Notes: generated by a model not told the origin, from the letters alone. Shown: positions 47,812 to 57,306, numbered from the stretch's first letter. The stretch is 64,000 nt of DNA from Mesorhizobium sp. (GCF_017306545.1 NZ_JAFKID010000007.1:62001-126000); one strand, 5' to 3'. Program-made: numbers and translations.

Positions 47812-49104
47812 ATGACGATCATGCGGGACAGACAGGCTGCCGACGACCAGCGCCATGGCGACCAGCCGGCGCCGCTGGTGGCCATCGCCTCGGTCATCCT
47901 GTCGATGGCGCTGGTGGCCATCGGCAACGGGCTGATGTTCGCCTACATTCCGGTGCGCCTCGGCGTCGAGGGCGTCGATCCGACCTGGGCGGGACTGATC
48001 GTCACCGGGCTTTCGGCCGGCGGCATCGCCGGTTGCGTGCTGACCGGGCCACTGGTGCGGCGCGTCGGCCATGCGCGCGCCTTCATGGTGCTGTCGGCGC
48101 TGATCGCGCTGTCGAACACGGCGATCGGCGCCGGCGCCTATCCGCTTTTGTGGATCGCGGCGCGGGCGCTATACGGCTTCGCCATCTGCGGCCTGTTCGT
48201 CGTGGCGCAGAGCTGGCTCAACGACGCGGTCGAGAACGCCATTCGCGGCCGGGTCCTGGCGGCTTTCTACATCGCCTATATCGCCGGCCTCGGCGTCGGC
48301 TATTTTCTGCTGGCGCTGGTCGATATCCACACCGCCGCCGTGCCGTTGATCGGCGTCGCCTTCACGGCGGTGTCGATCCTGCCCGTCGGCCTGACGCGCC
48401 TCGCCCAGCCGCCGGCGCCTGTCGCCGCCTCGGTGGCGCTCGGCCGGGCCTGGCGCACCTCGCCGGTCGGTTTGGCCGGCATGCTGGCGGTGGGCGGGCT
48501 TTCCATGTCGCTGGCCGGCTTCGCGCCCATCCACGCCACGGCCAAGGGCTACAGCCAGGAGGACGTGGCGCTGCTGATGGCCTCGATGCCGCTCGGCACG
48601 CTCATCCTGCAATTTCCGCTCGGCTGGCTGTCGGACCGCACCGACCGCCGCAAGGTGCTGATCGGTGCGACGCTGCTTGCGGCGGCGGCGGGCCTTTTCG
48701 CGCTCGGTTTCGACGGCGGGGCGCTCGGCGCCCTGATCGTCATCTACCTGTTGTGGGACGGCGCGACCGAAACGGTCTATTCGCTGGCCAGCGCTCATGC
48801 CGCCGACCGCGCCGACAAAAGCGAGATGGTGGCGCTGTCGTCGTCGCTCCTGTTTGCGTGGTCGTTGTCGGGTTTCGTCGTGCCGGCGCTCATCACCGCC
48901 CTGTCGGCGTTCTACGGCACGCAGGTCTTCATCTATGTCAGCGTGGCGATCGCGATCGCCTATGCGCTGTTCGTCATCTGGCGCATCGTCCGGGTACGCC
49001 CGGCGCCGGCGGCGGAAACCGGCAGCTTCGCACCGATGACAGCGCAGGCGCCGCTGCCGGTGGAGCTTGCCTTCACCGGCGAGGACGAGCCGCGCCGCCC
49101 CTGA
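47812..49104 (+). CDS. MFS transporter (YcaD-like)
   Basis: 430-residue integral membrane protein with 12 predicted spans. Typical MFS elements: the loop 2-3 basic motif VLTGPLVRRVGHARAFMVLS, a second one LQFPLGWLSDRTDRRKVLIG between the halves, and YGFAICGLFVVAQSWLNDAV as in the YcaD/UMF-like group. Substrate unknown. The start at 47812 (MTIMRDRQ) is chosen because upstream in-frame codons are not hydrophobic or conserved-looking; a cytoplasmic C-tail of about 35 residues is Pro/Ala-rich. Confidence 0.85.
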   Translation: MTIMRDRQAADDQRHGDQPAPLVAIASVILSMALVAIGNGLMFAYIPVRLGVEGVDPTWAGLIVTGLSAGGIAGCVLTGPLVRRVGHARAFMVLSALIALSNTAIGAGAYPLLWIAARALYGFAICGLFVVAQSWLNDAVENAIRGRVLAAFYIAYIAGLGVGYFLLALVDIHTAAVPLIGVAFTAVSILPVGLTRLAQPPAPVAASVALGRAWRTSPVGLAGMLAVGGLSMSLAGFAPIHATAKGYSQEDVALLMASMPLGTLILQFPLGWLSDRTDRRKVLIGATLLAAAAGLFALGFDGGALGALIVIYLLWDGATETVYSLASAHAADRADKSEMVALSSSLLFAWSLSGFVVPALITALSAFYGTQVFIYVSVAIAIAYALFVIWRIVRVRPAPAAETGSFAPMTAQAPLPVELAFTGEDEPRRP

Positions 49105-49200
49105 AAATCCGCTTGCGCGGCGCCTGCCGGCGGTGTTCGCGGCCTCCGTCTTGAAACTGCAACGGAACTCTGCCTATTTAAGTGGCGTCACCTGATTTGC

Positions 49201-49650
49201 ATGGGTGATTTGGTTGTTCTTGCTGCGAAAGGAAAGACACTGAGAACAGCACTTCGGAAGAAGGCCGACAGCGTGCCTTCGCCGGCCGGGATCAGCGGTT
49301 TCGACGCTTCGTCCCGCGCCCTCGAAACAGTCCTTGCCAGTCTGGAAGACTCCAAGGCCGAAAACATCGTCCCCATCGACATCCAGGGAAAGTCATCGCT
49401 CGGCGACCACATGGTCATCGCGTCGGGCCGTTCCCACCGCCATGTGGCGGCCGTTGCCGATCATCTCCTCAAGGCGCTCAAGGATGCCGGCCTCGGCAAT
49501 GCGCGCGTCGAGGGGTTGCCCGGCGCCGACTGGGTGCTGATCGATTCGGGCGACGTCATCGTCCATGTCTTCCGGCCCGAGGTCCGCGACTTCTACAATC
49601 TGGAAAAGATGTGGCAGGCGCCCGATCTCGAGGAGGAGACGCTGCACTAG
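49201..49650 (+). CDS. rsfS: Ribosome silencing factor RsfS
   Basis: 149-residue protein that binds L14 and blocks subunit joining under starvation. The RsfS core is VLASLEDSKAENIVPIDIQG, GDHMVIASGRSHRHVAAVAD, GADWVLIDSGDVIVHVFRPE and FYNLEKMW. About 30 N-terminal residues precede the core; the ATG at 49201 has no evident ribosome site, so a later non-ATG start is possible. rlmH follows after 17 bases. Confidence 0.9.
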   Translation: MGDLVVLAAKGKTLRTALRKKADSVPSPAGISGFDASSRALETVLASLEDSKAENIVPIDIQGKSSLGDHMVIASGRSHRHVAAVADHLLKALKDAGLGNARVEGLPGADWVLIDSGDVIVHVFRPEVRDFYNLEKMWQAPDLEEETLH

Positions 49651-49667
49651 CGTCTTTTCCAGGCGGA

Positions 49668-50150
49668 ATGAAAATCTTCGTCCATGCCGTGGGCCGCATG
49701 AAGAACGGCCCCGAAAGGGAACTCGCGGACCGCTATTTCGAGCGTTTCGGCAAGAGCGGGCCGGCCGTCGGGCTGGATTTTTCCGGTATCGTCGAGACGT
49801 CGGAAAGCCGTGCCCAGACGGCCAGCGAGCGCAAGCGCGAGGAGGGCCGGGCATTGCAGACGCATCTGCATGCCGGCACCGCGCTGATGCTGCTGGACGA
49901 GCGCGGCCGCAGTTTCACCTCCGAAGAACTGGCCGGCCGCATCGGCCTCATGCGCGACGACGGCCGCAAGGCGCTGGTCGTCGCCATCGGCGGCGCCGAC
50001 GGCCATGACCAGTCGCTGCGCGACCAGGCCGAACTGGTGGTGTCGTTCGGCGCGCTGACCTGGCCGCACCAGTTGGTACGCGTCATGCTGGGCGAGCAGC
50101 TTTACCGGGCGGCGACCATCCTGTCTGGCCATCCCTATCATCGATCCTGA
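49668..50150 (+). CDS. rlmH: 23S rRNA (pseudouridine1915-N3)-methyltransferase
   Basis: 160-residue SPOUT methyltransferase acting on 23S rRNA helix 69. MKIFVHAVGRMKNGPEREL, LMLLDERGRSFTSEELAGRI, VVAIGGADGHDQSLRDQAEL and LTWPHQLVRVMLGEQLYRAA with terminal GHPYHRS match the family. The start at 49668 gives the standard N-terminus. Confidence 0.95.
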   Translation: MKIFVHAVGRMKNGPERELADRYFERFGKSGPAVGLDFSGIVETSESRAQTASERKREEGRALQTHLHAGTALMLLDERGRSFTSEELAGRIGLMRDDGRKALVVAIGGADGHDQSLRDQAELVVSFGALTWPHQLVRVMLGEQLYRAATILSGHPYHRS

Positions 50151-50273
50151 TCGCGCCCCGGCTTGCCTTCGGCGGATTTTCGCCCCATTGGCGTGCAGTT
50201 TCAGCCGCTGCAACAGGCGCATCGAACATGGTTGATGGTTCGTTAACGAAGGCCCGCATACAGTCGCCGCCAC

Positions 50274-51587
50274 ATGTCTGAACGGCCTGTTTCCTGCCCC
50301 GGAAGGTTCCGCCGCCGCTGTCGCGCAGCGACGGCGCTGCTTGGCCTGGCCTGTGCCGGGTTCGCCGGTGCGGCGCGAGCGGAGCAGGCGGCGCCCGATC
50401 CCGACCGCAGCCGGGCCGAATACGAGCAGGTTTCGCACGAGATCACGCTTTCGGCGGAGCGCATGGCCAAGCTCGCCGCGGACGTGGCGACGGTCAAGAA
50501 GGACCATGCCTCGGTGACGGCGGCGTTGATCCAGTCGGCCAAGACCGAACAGAAGCTCGGCCAGGACATCGAGGACATCGGCGGCAAGCTGGAAGGGCTG
50601 AAGGATCAGGAAAAGACGATCCGCAAGTCGCTCGCCGGGCGCCGCGACGTGCTGGCGGAGGTGCTGGGCGCGCTCCAGCGCATGGGGCTGAACCCGCCGC
50701 CGGCGATCCTGGTCAAGCCGGAGGACGCGCTGTCTTCGGTGCGCAGCGCCATCCTGCTCGGCGCCGTGGTACCGGAATTGCGCCAGCAGACGGACGTGCT
50801 GGTCGCCGAACTCAAGGAATTGACGCGGGTCAGCGCCTCGATCGAGGCCGAGCGGGCGCGATTGACGGCGGCGGTGGCCGACCAGACCGCGGAGAAGGAA
50901 CGGCTGACGCTGCTGCTCCAGGTCAAGCGCAAGGTGCAGGCCGACACCGAACAGGCGCTGGCCGACGAGCAGCAGAGATCCAAGGCGCTCGCCGACAAGG
51001 CCGCCAGCCTGAAAGATCTCATCGCCTCGTTGCAGAACGAGGCCGAGAAGCGCGATGCGGAGGCGAAGGCCGAGGCCAAGGCTGCGGCCAAGGACGATGC
51101 GGTCGCGTCGCTGTCCCTGCCGGAAGCGAATCAGCTTGTGCAGCCGGTGCCGTTCTCGGCGCTGCAAGGGCAGGTGGCGCTGCCCGTCATCGGCACGATC
51201 AAACGCCGCTTCGGCACCGACGACGGGGTCGGCGGCGTGATGCAGGGCGACATGGTTGCGACACAATCGGGCGCCATCGTCACCGCGCCGGCGGATGGGA
51301 ATGTGCTTTATGCGGGGCCGTTTCGCTCGTATGGCCAACTCTTGATCCTCAACGCCGGCGGCGGCTATCATGTCGTGCTGGCGGGAATGAGCAGATTGAA
51401 CGTCGCGTCGGGGCAGTCCGTGCTCGCGGGAGAGCCGATCGGCGCGATGGGCGAGGCCAGGGTGGCGAGCACCGCGGCAACGTCGAATGGAAATGCCGTA
51501 CCGGAACTCTACGTGGAGTTCCGCAAGGATGGAAAACCCGTCGATCCGACCCCGTGGTGGGCGGACCGTCTCTCTGGAAGGACGTAA
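50274..51587 (+). CDS. EnvC-like murein hydrolase activator (degenerate LytM)
   Basis: 437-residue exported protein. Signal peptide about 1-36 (ALLGLACAGFAGAARAEQ), a long coiled coil (about 45-275), then a LytM/M23 domain from about 310 (GTIKRRFGTDDGVGGVMQGD, YGQLLILNAGGGYHVVLAGM, PELYVEFRKDGKPVDPTPWW). The zinc ligands are not intact: the first His of the H-x3-D motif is absent and only one His remains in YHVVLAG. As for E. coli EnvC this predicts an activator of amidases at the division site rather than a peptidase. ctpA follows at once. Confidence 0.88.
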   Translation: MSERPVSCPGRFRRRCRAATALLGLACAGFAGAARAEQAAPDPDRSRAEYEQVSHEITLSAERMAKLAADVATVKKDHASVTAALIQSAKTEQKLGQDIEDIGGKLEGLKDQEKTIRKSLAGRRDVLAEVLGALQRMGLNPPPAILVKPEDALSSVRSAILLGAVVPELRQQTDVLVAELKELTRVSASIEAERARLTAAVADQTAEKERLTLLLQVKRKVQADTEQALADEQQRSKALADKAASLKDLIASLQNEAEKRDAEAKAEAKAAAKDDAVASLSLPEANQLVQPVPFSALQGQVALPVIGTIKRRFGTDDGVGGVMQGDMVATQSGAIVTAPADGNVLYAGPFRSYGQLLILNAGGGYHVVLAGMSRLNVASGQSVLAGEPIGAMGEARVASTAATSNGNAVPELYVEFRKDGKPVDPTPWWADRLSGRT

Positions 51588-51589
51588 AT

Positions 51590-52912
51590 ATGCGGAAACT
51601 GTCGCTCTTGCTTGCCGGCGCCCTGATGGGCGCATCGGCCATGAGCCTCGTCTATGGTGCGCCCGGTTCGACGGCAAACGCGGCCGGCTCCGAAACCTAC
51701 AAGCAGCTAGCCATTTTCGGCGACATCTTCGAGCGCGTGCGGGCGCAATACGTCACGCCGCCCGACGACAAGTCGCTGATCGAGAACGCCATCAACGGCA
51801 TGCTCACCTCGCTTGATCCGCACTCCTCCTACATGAACGCCGAGGAGGCGCAGGACATGCGCGTGCAGACCAAGGGCGAGTTCGGCGGCCTCGGCATCGA
51901 GGTGACGATGGAGAACAATCTCGTCAAGGTCATCACCCCCATCGACGACACGCCCGCCGCCAAAGCCGGCGTGCTGGCCGGCGACTACATCGCCAAGATC
52001 GACGGCACGGAAGTCAACGGTATGACGCTGAACGACGCCGTGGACAAGATGCGCGGCAAGGTCGGCGACCCGATCAAGCTCACCATCCTGCGCCAGGGCG
52101 CCGACAAGCCGATCGAACTGTCGGTGGTGCGCGACATCATCAAGGTCAAGGCGGTCAAGTACCGGGTCGAGAACGACATCGGCTACATGAAGATCACCTC
52201 CTTCACCGAAAAGACCTATGACGACCTGGAAGACGCCATCGACCACATCAAGAAGCAGGTGCCGAAGGACAAGCTGAAGGGCTATGTGCTCGACCTGCGC
52301 CTCAATCCGGGCGGCCTGCTCGACCAGGCGGTCAGCGTCTCCGACGCCTTCCTCGACAAGGGCGAGATCGTCTCGACGCGCGGCCGCGACCCGAAGGACG
52401 TGACGCGCTTCGATGCCCGCCCCGGCGACGACATCAACGGCAAGCCGTTGGTGGTGCTCATCAACGGCGGCTCGGCCAGCGCCTCGGAGATCGTCGCCGG
52501 CGCCTTGCAGGACCTGAAGCGGGCGACCGTCGTCGGCACCCAGTCCTTCGGCAAGGGCTCGGTGCAGACCATCATCCCGCTCGGCGAGAACGGCGCGTTG
52601 CGCCTGACGACGGCGCTCTACTATACGCCGTCCGGCAAATCGATCCAGGGCAAGGGCATCACGCCCGACATCAAGGTCGACCAGCCGCTGCCGCCGGACC
52701 TCCAGGGTCGCGACGTGACGCGGGGCGAGTCCGACCTGAAGGGTCATATCAAGGGCGTCGACGAGAGCGACAAGGGCTCGGGCTCGGCCGCCTACGTGCC
52801 GCCGGACCCGAAGGACGATTTGCAGTTGATCTATGCCGAGCAGTTGCTGCGCGGCGAGAAGACCGATCCGTCCTTCCCGCCCAACCCCGACAAGGCGGTC
52901 ATGAACCAGTAG
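51590..52912 (+). CDS. ctpA: Carboxyl-terminal processing protease CtpA (S41)
   Basis: 440-residue periplasmic serine protease. Signal peptide about 1-30 (KLSLLLAGALMGASAMSLVY), PDZ domain about 85-165 (GEFGGLGIEV, AAKAGVLAGDYIAKIDGTEV), catalytic Ser in GGSASASEIVAGAL (about 293-306) and Lys in FGKGSVQTI (about 320). It cleaves periplasmic proteins and, in relatives, controls peptidoglycan endopeptidases, which fits its neighbours envC and the YibQ-like gene. Good ribosome site GGAAGGACG. Confidence 0.96.
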   Translation: MRKLSLLLAGALMGASAMSLVYGAPGSTANAAGSETYKQLAIFGDIFERVRAQYVTPPDDKSLIENAINGMLTSLDPHSSYMNAEEAQDMRVQTKGEFGGLGIEVTMENNLVKVITPIDDTPAAKAGVLAGDYIAKIDGTEVNGMTLNDAVDKMRGKVGDPIKLTILRQGADKPIELSVVRDIIKVKAVKYRVENDIGYMKITSFTEKTYDDLEDAIDHIKKQVPKDKLKGYVLDLRLNPGGLLDQAVSVSDAFLDKGEIVSTRGRDPKDVTRFDARPGDDINGKPLVVLINGGSASASEIVAGALQDLKRATVVGTQSFGKGSVQTIIPLGENGALRLTTALYYTPSGKSIQGKGITPDIKVDQPLPPDLQGRDVTRGESDLKGHIKGVDESDKGSGSAAYVPPDPKDDLQLIYAEQLLRGEKTDPSFPPNPDKAVMNQ

Positions 52913-53032
52913 TCCGCTTCCGGGCCGCGGCCGGCCAAAACTCTGGCCGAGCCGGACAAGCAATGCCATCCTGCCGGGACCGCAAGGTTCCGGCAGTTTG
53001 ATTCGGGGAGAGCGACGGGCAGGGGATGCGGC

Positions 53033-54199
53033 TTGGCTGATTTCATCAAGGATATCGAGCGGCCGCTCGGGCAGGGGCAAAAGCCGCGCGGCAGGCAGGG
53101 GCCGCGCCTCGGTGCCGGCCAGGTGGCCGCCGCCCTTGCCGTGCTGGCCGTCGTCGGCGTTTCGTCCATGATCGCCCTGCGTGACCGGCCGTTCCGCAAT
53201 CCGGCCACGGTGGCGGTGACGAAGCCGGAACCGGCTGCCGTGGCTGCTGCGCCGGTCCAGCAGCAGGTGCCGCCGCCGCCAGCCGTGCCGGCGCCGAAGA
53301 AGGACGGGCCGCAGATCATCCACGTCCAGCCGACCGAGACCGGCGGCCCGGCCGGCATCGTCGTGCGCGATCCCTCGGCGCTGACGCAGAACCTCGCCGT
53401 CGCCCATGTGCCCGACCAGGCGCTGGTCGAGAAAGGCGATGGCGGCCTGCTGCCGGTGCGCGCCGCCGACGGGCGGCGGCCTTTCGACGTCTATGCCCGG
53501 CCGTGGTCGGGCGCGCGCGGCGCCAGGGTGGCGATCGTCATCGGCGGGCTTGCCGTGTCGCAGACCGGCACCCAGGAAGCGATCGCGCGACTGCCGGGCG
53601 AGGTGACGCTGGCCTTCGCGCCGCAGGGCAATTCCATCGGCCGCTGGATGCAGGAAGCGCGCCGCACCGGCCACGAGATCATGATGCAGGTGCCGCTGGA
53701 GCCGTTCGACTTTCCCAACGTCAATCCCGGCCGCAACACGCTGACGGTCGACGCCTCGCCGGACGAAAACCTGAAGCGGCTGCGCTGGGCGCTGGCCCGC
53801 ACCACCAACTATACCGGCGTGATGAACTATATGGGCGCGCGGTTTTCCGCCGATCAGACGGCGATGGCGCCGGTAATGGCCGAGCTCGCCAAGCGCGGCC
53901 TCGGCTATCTCGACGACGGTTCGTCGGCGCGCAGCCTCGCCCCGCAACTGGCGACGGCCGACCGCGTGCCGCTGGCGGTGGGAGACACCGTCATCGACGA
54001 CGTGCAGGATCGCGGCGCCATCCTGAAGAAACTCGACCAGCTCGAATCAACGGCGCGTGCCAAGGGCTTTGCGCTCGGCACCGGCTCGGCCTTCGGCGTC
54101 ACCGTGGACGCGGTGGCATCCTGGGTCGCCGAGGCGAAGAAGCGCGGCATCGAGATCGTGCCCTTCTCGGCCGTCGCCGCCGATCCCGAGAAGCAGTAA
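53033..54199 (+). CDS. Divergent polysaccharide deacetylase, YibQ-like
   Basis: 388-residue envelope protein. One N-terminal membrane anchor (about 28-47, [20 protein letters not shown]), a Pro/Ala-rich linker (60-90), then a divergent polysaccharide-deacetylase barrel from about 155: [73 protein letters not shown] and [10 protein letters not shown]. Starts with TTG after AGGGG. In E. coli yibQ also follows envC, supporting a cell-wall role. Confidence 0.88.
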   Translation: MADFIKDIERPLGQGQKPRGRQGPRLGAGQVAAALAVLAVVGVSSMIALRDRPFRNPATVAVTKPEPAAVAAAPVQQQVPPPPAVPAPKKDGPQIIHVQPTETGGPAGIVVRDPSALTQNLAVAHVPDQALVEKGDGGLLPVRAADGRRPFDVYARPWSGARGARVAIVIGGLAVSQTGTQEAIARLPGEVTLAFAPQGNSIGRWMQEARRTGHEIMMQVPLEPFDFPNVNPGRNTLTVDASPDENLKRLRWALARTTNYTGVMNYMGARFSADQTAMAPVMAELAKRGLGYLDDGSSARSLAPQLATADRVPLAVGDTVIDDVQDRGAILKKLDQLESTARAKGFALGTGSAFGVTVDAVASWVAEAKKRGIEIVPFSAVAADPEKQ

Positions 54200-54236
54200 G
54201 CATCCGTCGCCTCGCGGCAAACGTGAAAGAGCCTCC

Positions 54237-54764
54237 ATGTCCGGCAAGACGAAAAAGCCTGTCGATCCCGAAAGCCTGCCCTACCGGCCCTGCGTCGGCG
54301 TCATGGTGCTGAACGCCAAAGGGTGGGTCTGGGTGGGGCGGCGCATCGCCGAGCCCGACAGCGAGTTTTCCGGCACCACGCAGCTCTGGCAGATGCCGCA
54401 GGGCGGCATCGACAAGGGCGAGGAGCCGCTGGTTGCCGCGCGGCGTGAAATCTTCGAGGAAACCGGTATGGAGCGCCTGACGCTGCTGGCCGAGGCGCCC
54501 GAGTGGATCGACTACGACCTGCCGTGCGAGCTGGTCGGCATCGCCTTCAAGGGCAAATATCGCGGCCAGACGCAGAAATGGTTCGCCTTCCGCTTCGACG
54601 GCGAGGAAAGCGAAATCCGCATCAATCCGCCGCCCGCCGGTCACACCGCCGAATTCGACCAATGGGCCTGGCGGCCGATGGCCGACCTGCCCGCCCTGAT
54701 CGTGCCGTTCAAACGCGCCGTCTACGAACAGGTCGTGGCCGCCTTCCGGCATCTGGCGGGGTGA
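54237..54764 (+). CDS. rppH: RNA pyrophosphohydrolase RppH (Nudix)
   Basis: 175-residue Nudix hydrolase that removes pyrophosphate from RNA 5' ends and starts mRNA decay. Nudix box: [20 protein letters not shown] followed by TGM. Also seen are [20 protein letters not shown] and a QMPQG segment just before the box, as in RppH rather than other Nudix types. It directly follows the YibQ-like gene (37 bases). Confidence 0.94.
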   Translation: MSGKTKKPVDPESLPYRPCVGVMVLNAKGWVWVGRRIAEPDSEFSGTTQLWQMPQGGIDKGEEPLVAARREIFEETGMERLTLLAEAPEWIDYDLPCELVGIAFKGKYRGQTQKWFAFRFDGEESEIRINPPPAGHTAEFDQWAWRPMADLPALIVPFKRAVYEQVVAAFRHLAG

Positions 54765-54916
54765 CGGCTGCCGCGTTTCCGTGCGGGGCAGATCGCAAAC
54801 GTCGCCTTTCCTTGACCGGCCCGGCCTGAAAGCGGAGGCTTTCGGGAGGATCGTGCGCGGCATCCATGCTATCTCTTGAAAGGCGTTGCCGGTGAGGCGA
54901 CGGCAGGGAGAACGAC

Positions 54917-56050
54917 GTGGACGGGTTTTTCGAACAACCGGGCGAAACGCGCGGACCGGGCCTCGCGGCGGCCGGCGCGACGCTGACGATCGATCTCGGC
55001 GCGGTGCGCGAGAATTATCGGCGGCTGAAAGCGCGGCTCGGCGGCGCGCGTTGCGCCGGCGTCGTCAAGGCCGACGGCTATGGCCTCGGCGCGGCCGTCA
55101 TCGCGAGCGCCTTGCGGAAGGAAGGCTGCGACAGTTTCTTCGTCGCCCATGTCGGCGAGGGGCTGGATCTGCGCGAGGCATTGGGGCCGGGACCGGCCAT
55201 CTACGTGTTGAACGGCTTGCCGCCGGGCGCCGAGGCGGATGCGGTCGCCGCCGGGCTGATCGCCGTCGCCAACAGTGCCGAACAACTTTCGGCCTGGCGT
55301 GCGACGGCGCGGCGGCTCGGGCGGAAACTGCCGGTCGCCGTGCAGGTGGACAGCGGCATGGCGCGGCTCGGCATGGCGCCGGCCGAGGTCGAGACTGTCG
55401 CGGCCGATCCCGATGCGCTTGCCGGTCTCGACCTTACGCTGGTGATGAGCCATCTTGCCTGCGCCGACGAACCGGACCATGCGGCCAACCGCGTCCAGCT
55501 CGCCGAATTCGAGCGACTGCGCCGGCTGCTGCCCGCAGCCCCGGCATCGCTGGCCAATTCCTCCGGCATATTCCTCGGGTCTGAATGGCATTTCGACCTC
55601 GCCCGGCCGGGGGCTGCGCTCTACGGCATCAACCCGACGCCCGATTCCGACAATCCGATGCGGCCGGTGGTGCGGCTGGAAGCCAAGGTCATTCAGACAC
55701 GCACGATCGGCGAAGGTGCGGGCATCGGCTACGGCCATACGGCGATTGCCGACGGTCCGCTTCGCGTGGCGACGATTTCGCTCGGCTATGCCGACGGCTG
55801 GCGCCGCCGCGCCGCCGCCTTCGCCCATTTCAACGACGTGCGCCTGCCCTTCATCGGCCGCGTGTCGATGGATTCGATCATCCTCGACGTGTCCGACCTG
55901 CCCGAAGGCAGCCTGAAGGCCGGCGACATGGTCGAGATGATCGGGCCGTCGCAGACTCTGGACGAGGTCGCCCGCTATTCCGGCACCATCGCCTACGAGG
56001 TGCTGACCAGCCTCGGCCGTCGCTTCAACCGCCGCTATATCGGCGGCTGA
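54917..56050 (+). CDS. alr: Alanine racemase
   Basis: 377-residue PLP enzyme interconverting L- and D-alanine. The PLP lysine is Lys51 in GVVKADGYGLGA; the second catalytic Tyr is in GAGIGYGHTA (about 274). Other motifs: VQVDSGMARLGMAP and RVSMDSIILDVSDLP. GTG start preceded by GGGAG. The dadA gene downstream on the same strand suggests a catabolic (DadX-like) role besides D-alanine supply for peptidoglycan. Two rnk-like genes and a regulatory leader lie between. Confidence 0.95.
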   Translation: MDGFFEQPGETRGPGLAAAGATLTIDLGAVRENYRRLKARLGGARCAGVVKADGYGLGAAVIASALRKEGCDSFFVAHVGEGLDLREALGPGPAIYVLNGLPPGAEADAVAAGLIAVANSAEQLSAWRATARRLGRKLPVAVQVDSGMARLGMAPAEVETVAADPDALAGLDLTLVMSHLACADEPDHAANRVQLAEFERLRRLLPAAPASLANSSGIFLGSEWHFDLARPGAALYGINPTPDSDNPMRPVVRLEAKVIQTRTIGEGAGIGYGHTAIADGPLRVATISLGYADGWRRRAAAFAHFNDVRLPFIGRVSMDSIILDVSDLPEGSLKAGDMVEMIGPSQTLDEVARYSGTIAYEVLTSLGRRFNRRYIGG

Positions 56051-56066
56051 GGAAAAGGCGCCGGGC

Positions 56067-56103
56067 TGTCAAACTTGACAAACGGCCTCCCGTCACCCAC
56101 GTT
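56067..56103 (+). promoter_or_regulatory. Candidate promoter/operator upstream of the leader ORF
   Basis: TGTCAA (56067-56072) and TTGACA (56075-56080) form a 6-2-6 inverted repeat; TTGACA is also a consensus -35. A -10 at 17 bases (CACGTT, 56098-56103) is poor. If used, transcription would begin at or very near the ATG at 56110, giving a leaderless message. Confidence 0.35.
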
Positions 56104-56109
56104 CGGACC

Positions 56110-56166
56110 ATGAACAGACACGCCAACAGAACCTTTTTCAGGATCTGCCCCATCGCGGGAGCGTAG
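56110..56166 (+). CDS. Putative 18-residue leader peptide
   Basis: Short frame coding MNRHANRTFFRICPIAGA, too small for ordinary gene finding. All three Arg codons are AGA or AGG, rare in this GC-rich genome where CGC dominates, and two Phe codons adjoin one of them. The TAG stop (56164-56166) shares its last base with the left arm of a strong terminator-like hairpin. This layout suggests an attenuation leader for the rnk-like genes starting at 56327, but it could also be a chance frame in front of the alr terminator. No clear ribosome site is present. Confidence 0.45.
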   Translation: MNRHANRTFFRICPIAGA

Positions 56167-56215
56167 CCCCGGCGCGGCCGTGCGCGGCTGCGTGAACCGG
56201 GGCATTTCTTCTTTT
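56166..56215 (+). terminator. Terminator/attenuator hairpin downstream of the leader ORF
   Basis: GCCCCGG (56166-56172) pairs with CCGGGGC (56197-56203); inside, CGCGGCCG (56173-56180) pairs with CGGCTGCG (56185-56192) with one G-T wobble, around loop TGCG, leaving a TGAA bulge. The tail is ATTTCTTCTTTT. It ends about 110 bases before the rnk-like gene. Confidence 0.75.
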
Positions 56216-56326
56216 CACCCATGACCAACCGGTCCGCATGAGCGGATCGAGTTCGATGTCGCAAGCCGACCGGCCGGTGGGCAATGCGTCATTTTTCCCA
56301 CGTCACAACGAAACAAGGAGTTCGAC

Positions 56327-56743
56327 ATGCAACATGCCATCAAGGAACGCCCGCCGCCGAAGATCGTCGTCAGCGAAGCCGACTACAACCGCTTGACCGG
56401 CCTGGCTGAAGCGGCGCTGGAGCGCCTGCCCGATGCCGCCGGCAGCCTGCTTGCGGGAATGGACCGCGCCGTCATCACGAAGCCCGGCAAGCTGCCGGCC
56501 GACGTGGTGCGGATGGGCTCGCTGGTGACGCTGGAAGGCCATGAAGGGCCGCAGCGCATCGTGCTCGTCTATCCGGCCGAGGCCGACATCGCCGCCGGGC
56601 GCATCTCCGTGCTGACGCCGCTGGGCGCCGCACTGATCGGCACGCGGGCCGGACAGGCGATCGCCTGGTCGACGCGCGACGGCCGCCGGCTGGCGGCAAA
56701 GGTTGCCGCCGTCGAGATGCTGGCCGACGAGCGCGTGCCATGA
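56327..56743 (+). CDS. rnk: Rnk-like regulator of nucleoside diphosphate kinase (GreA/GreB C-domain)
   Basis: 138-residue protein: a short N-terminal coiled part (PPPKIVVSEADYNRLTGLAE) then the GreA/GreB C-terminal-like fold (VRMGSLVTLEGHEGPQRIVL, AGRISVLTPLGAALIGTRAG, GRRLAAKVAAVEM). Rnk proteins bind RNA polymerase and influence nucleotide metabolism. Strong ribosome site AAGGAG 6 bases before the ATG. Its stop overlaps the start of a second similar gene (ATGA at 56740). Confidence 0.85.
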   Translation: MQHAIKERPPPKIVVSEADYNRLTGLAEAALERLPDAAGSLLAGMDRAVITKPGKLPADVVRMGSLVTLEGHEGPQRIVLVYPAEADIAAGRISVLTPLGAALIGTRAGQAIAWSTRDGRRLAAKVAAVEMLADERVP

Positions 56744-57306
56744 GCACGGCCGGCTGCTGCCTCACCGCCAAGGATTATTCCATTCTCGAGGTGATGCTGG
56801 AGCGGCGGCGCGGCTTCGGCGATCCGATCGTGCCGCTGCTGGAGCGCAAGCTTGCCGAGGCGCGCGTGGTGCTGGTGGACAGCGTCGATGCCGACGTCGC
56901 CACGCTCAACAGCCGCGTGCTGTTCCGCGTCGGCGGCCAGCCGGCCGAGACGCGCACGCTCATCCAGCAGGACGTGCGCGGCATGGTCGGCCTCGGCCTG
57001 CCGCTGACGACGCCGCTCGGCCTTGCCCTGCTCGGCCTAGCCGAAGGCGAGGGTGCGGCGTTCGAGCGGCGCGGCGGCGGAACGGACACGGTCGTGCTCG
57101 ACAGGGTGCTCTATCAGCCGGAGGCTGCGCGGCAGGCAAAGCAGGTGCCGGAGAGGACACCTATGGAGGCGCCGGAACGCCGGCGCCCGGCGCTTGTTCT
57201 GGTCCACAGCGCGGGTGACGATTGGCAACCCCATACTGCCCCCCTTGGCGGCCATGGCAAAATCCTGCACAGAGGGGGCGACGATGACGGCCCGTCGGCC
57301 GCCTGA
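56740..57306 (+). CDS. Second GreA/GreB C-domain (Rnk-like) protein with C-terminal tail
   Basis: 188-residue protein. Residues 8-125 resemble the preceding Rnk-like protein: [40 protein letters not shown] and [21 protein letters not shown] tail of about 60 residues (from PEAARQAKQ) is polar and low in complexity, and has no recognisable domain; the last part may be poorly conserved. Overlap with rnk suggests coupled translation and perhaps a heteromeric pair. Confidence 0.7.
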   Translation: MSTAGCCLTAKDYSILEVMLERRRGFGDPIVPLLERKLAEARVVLVDSVDADVATLNSRVLFRVGGQPAETRTLIQQDVRGMVGLGLPLTTPLGLALLGLAEGEGAAFERRGGGTDTVVLDRVLYQPEAARQAKQVPERTPMEAPERRRPALVLVHSAGDDWQPHTAPLGGHGKILHRGGDDDGPSAA

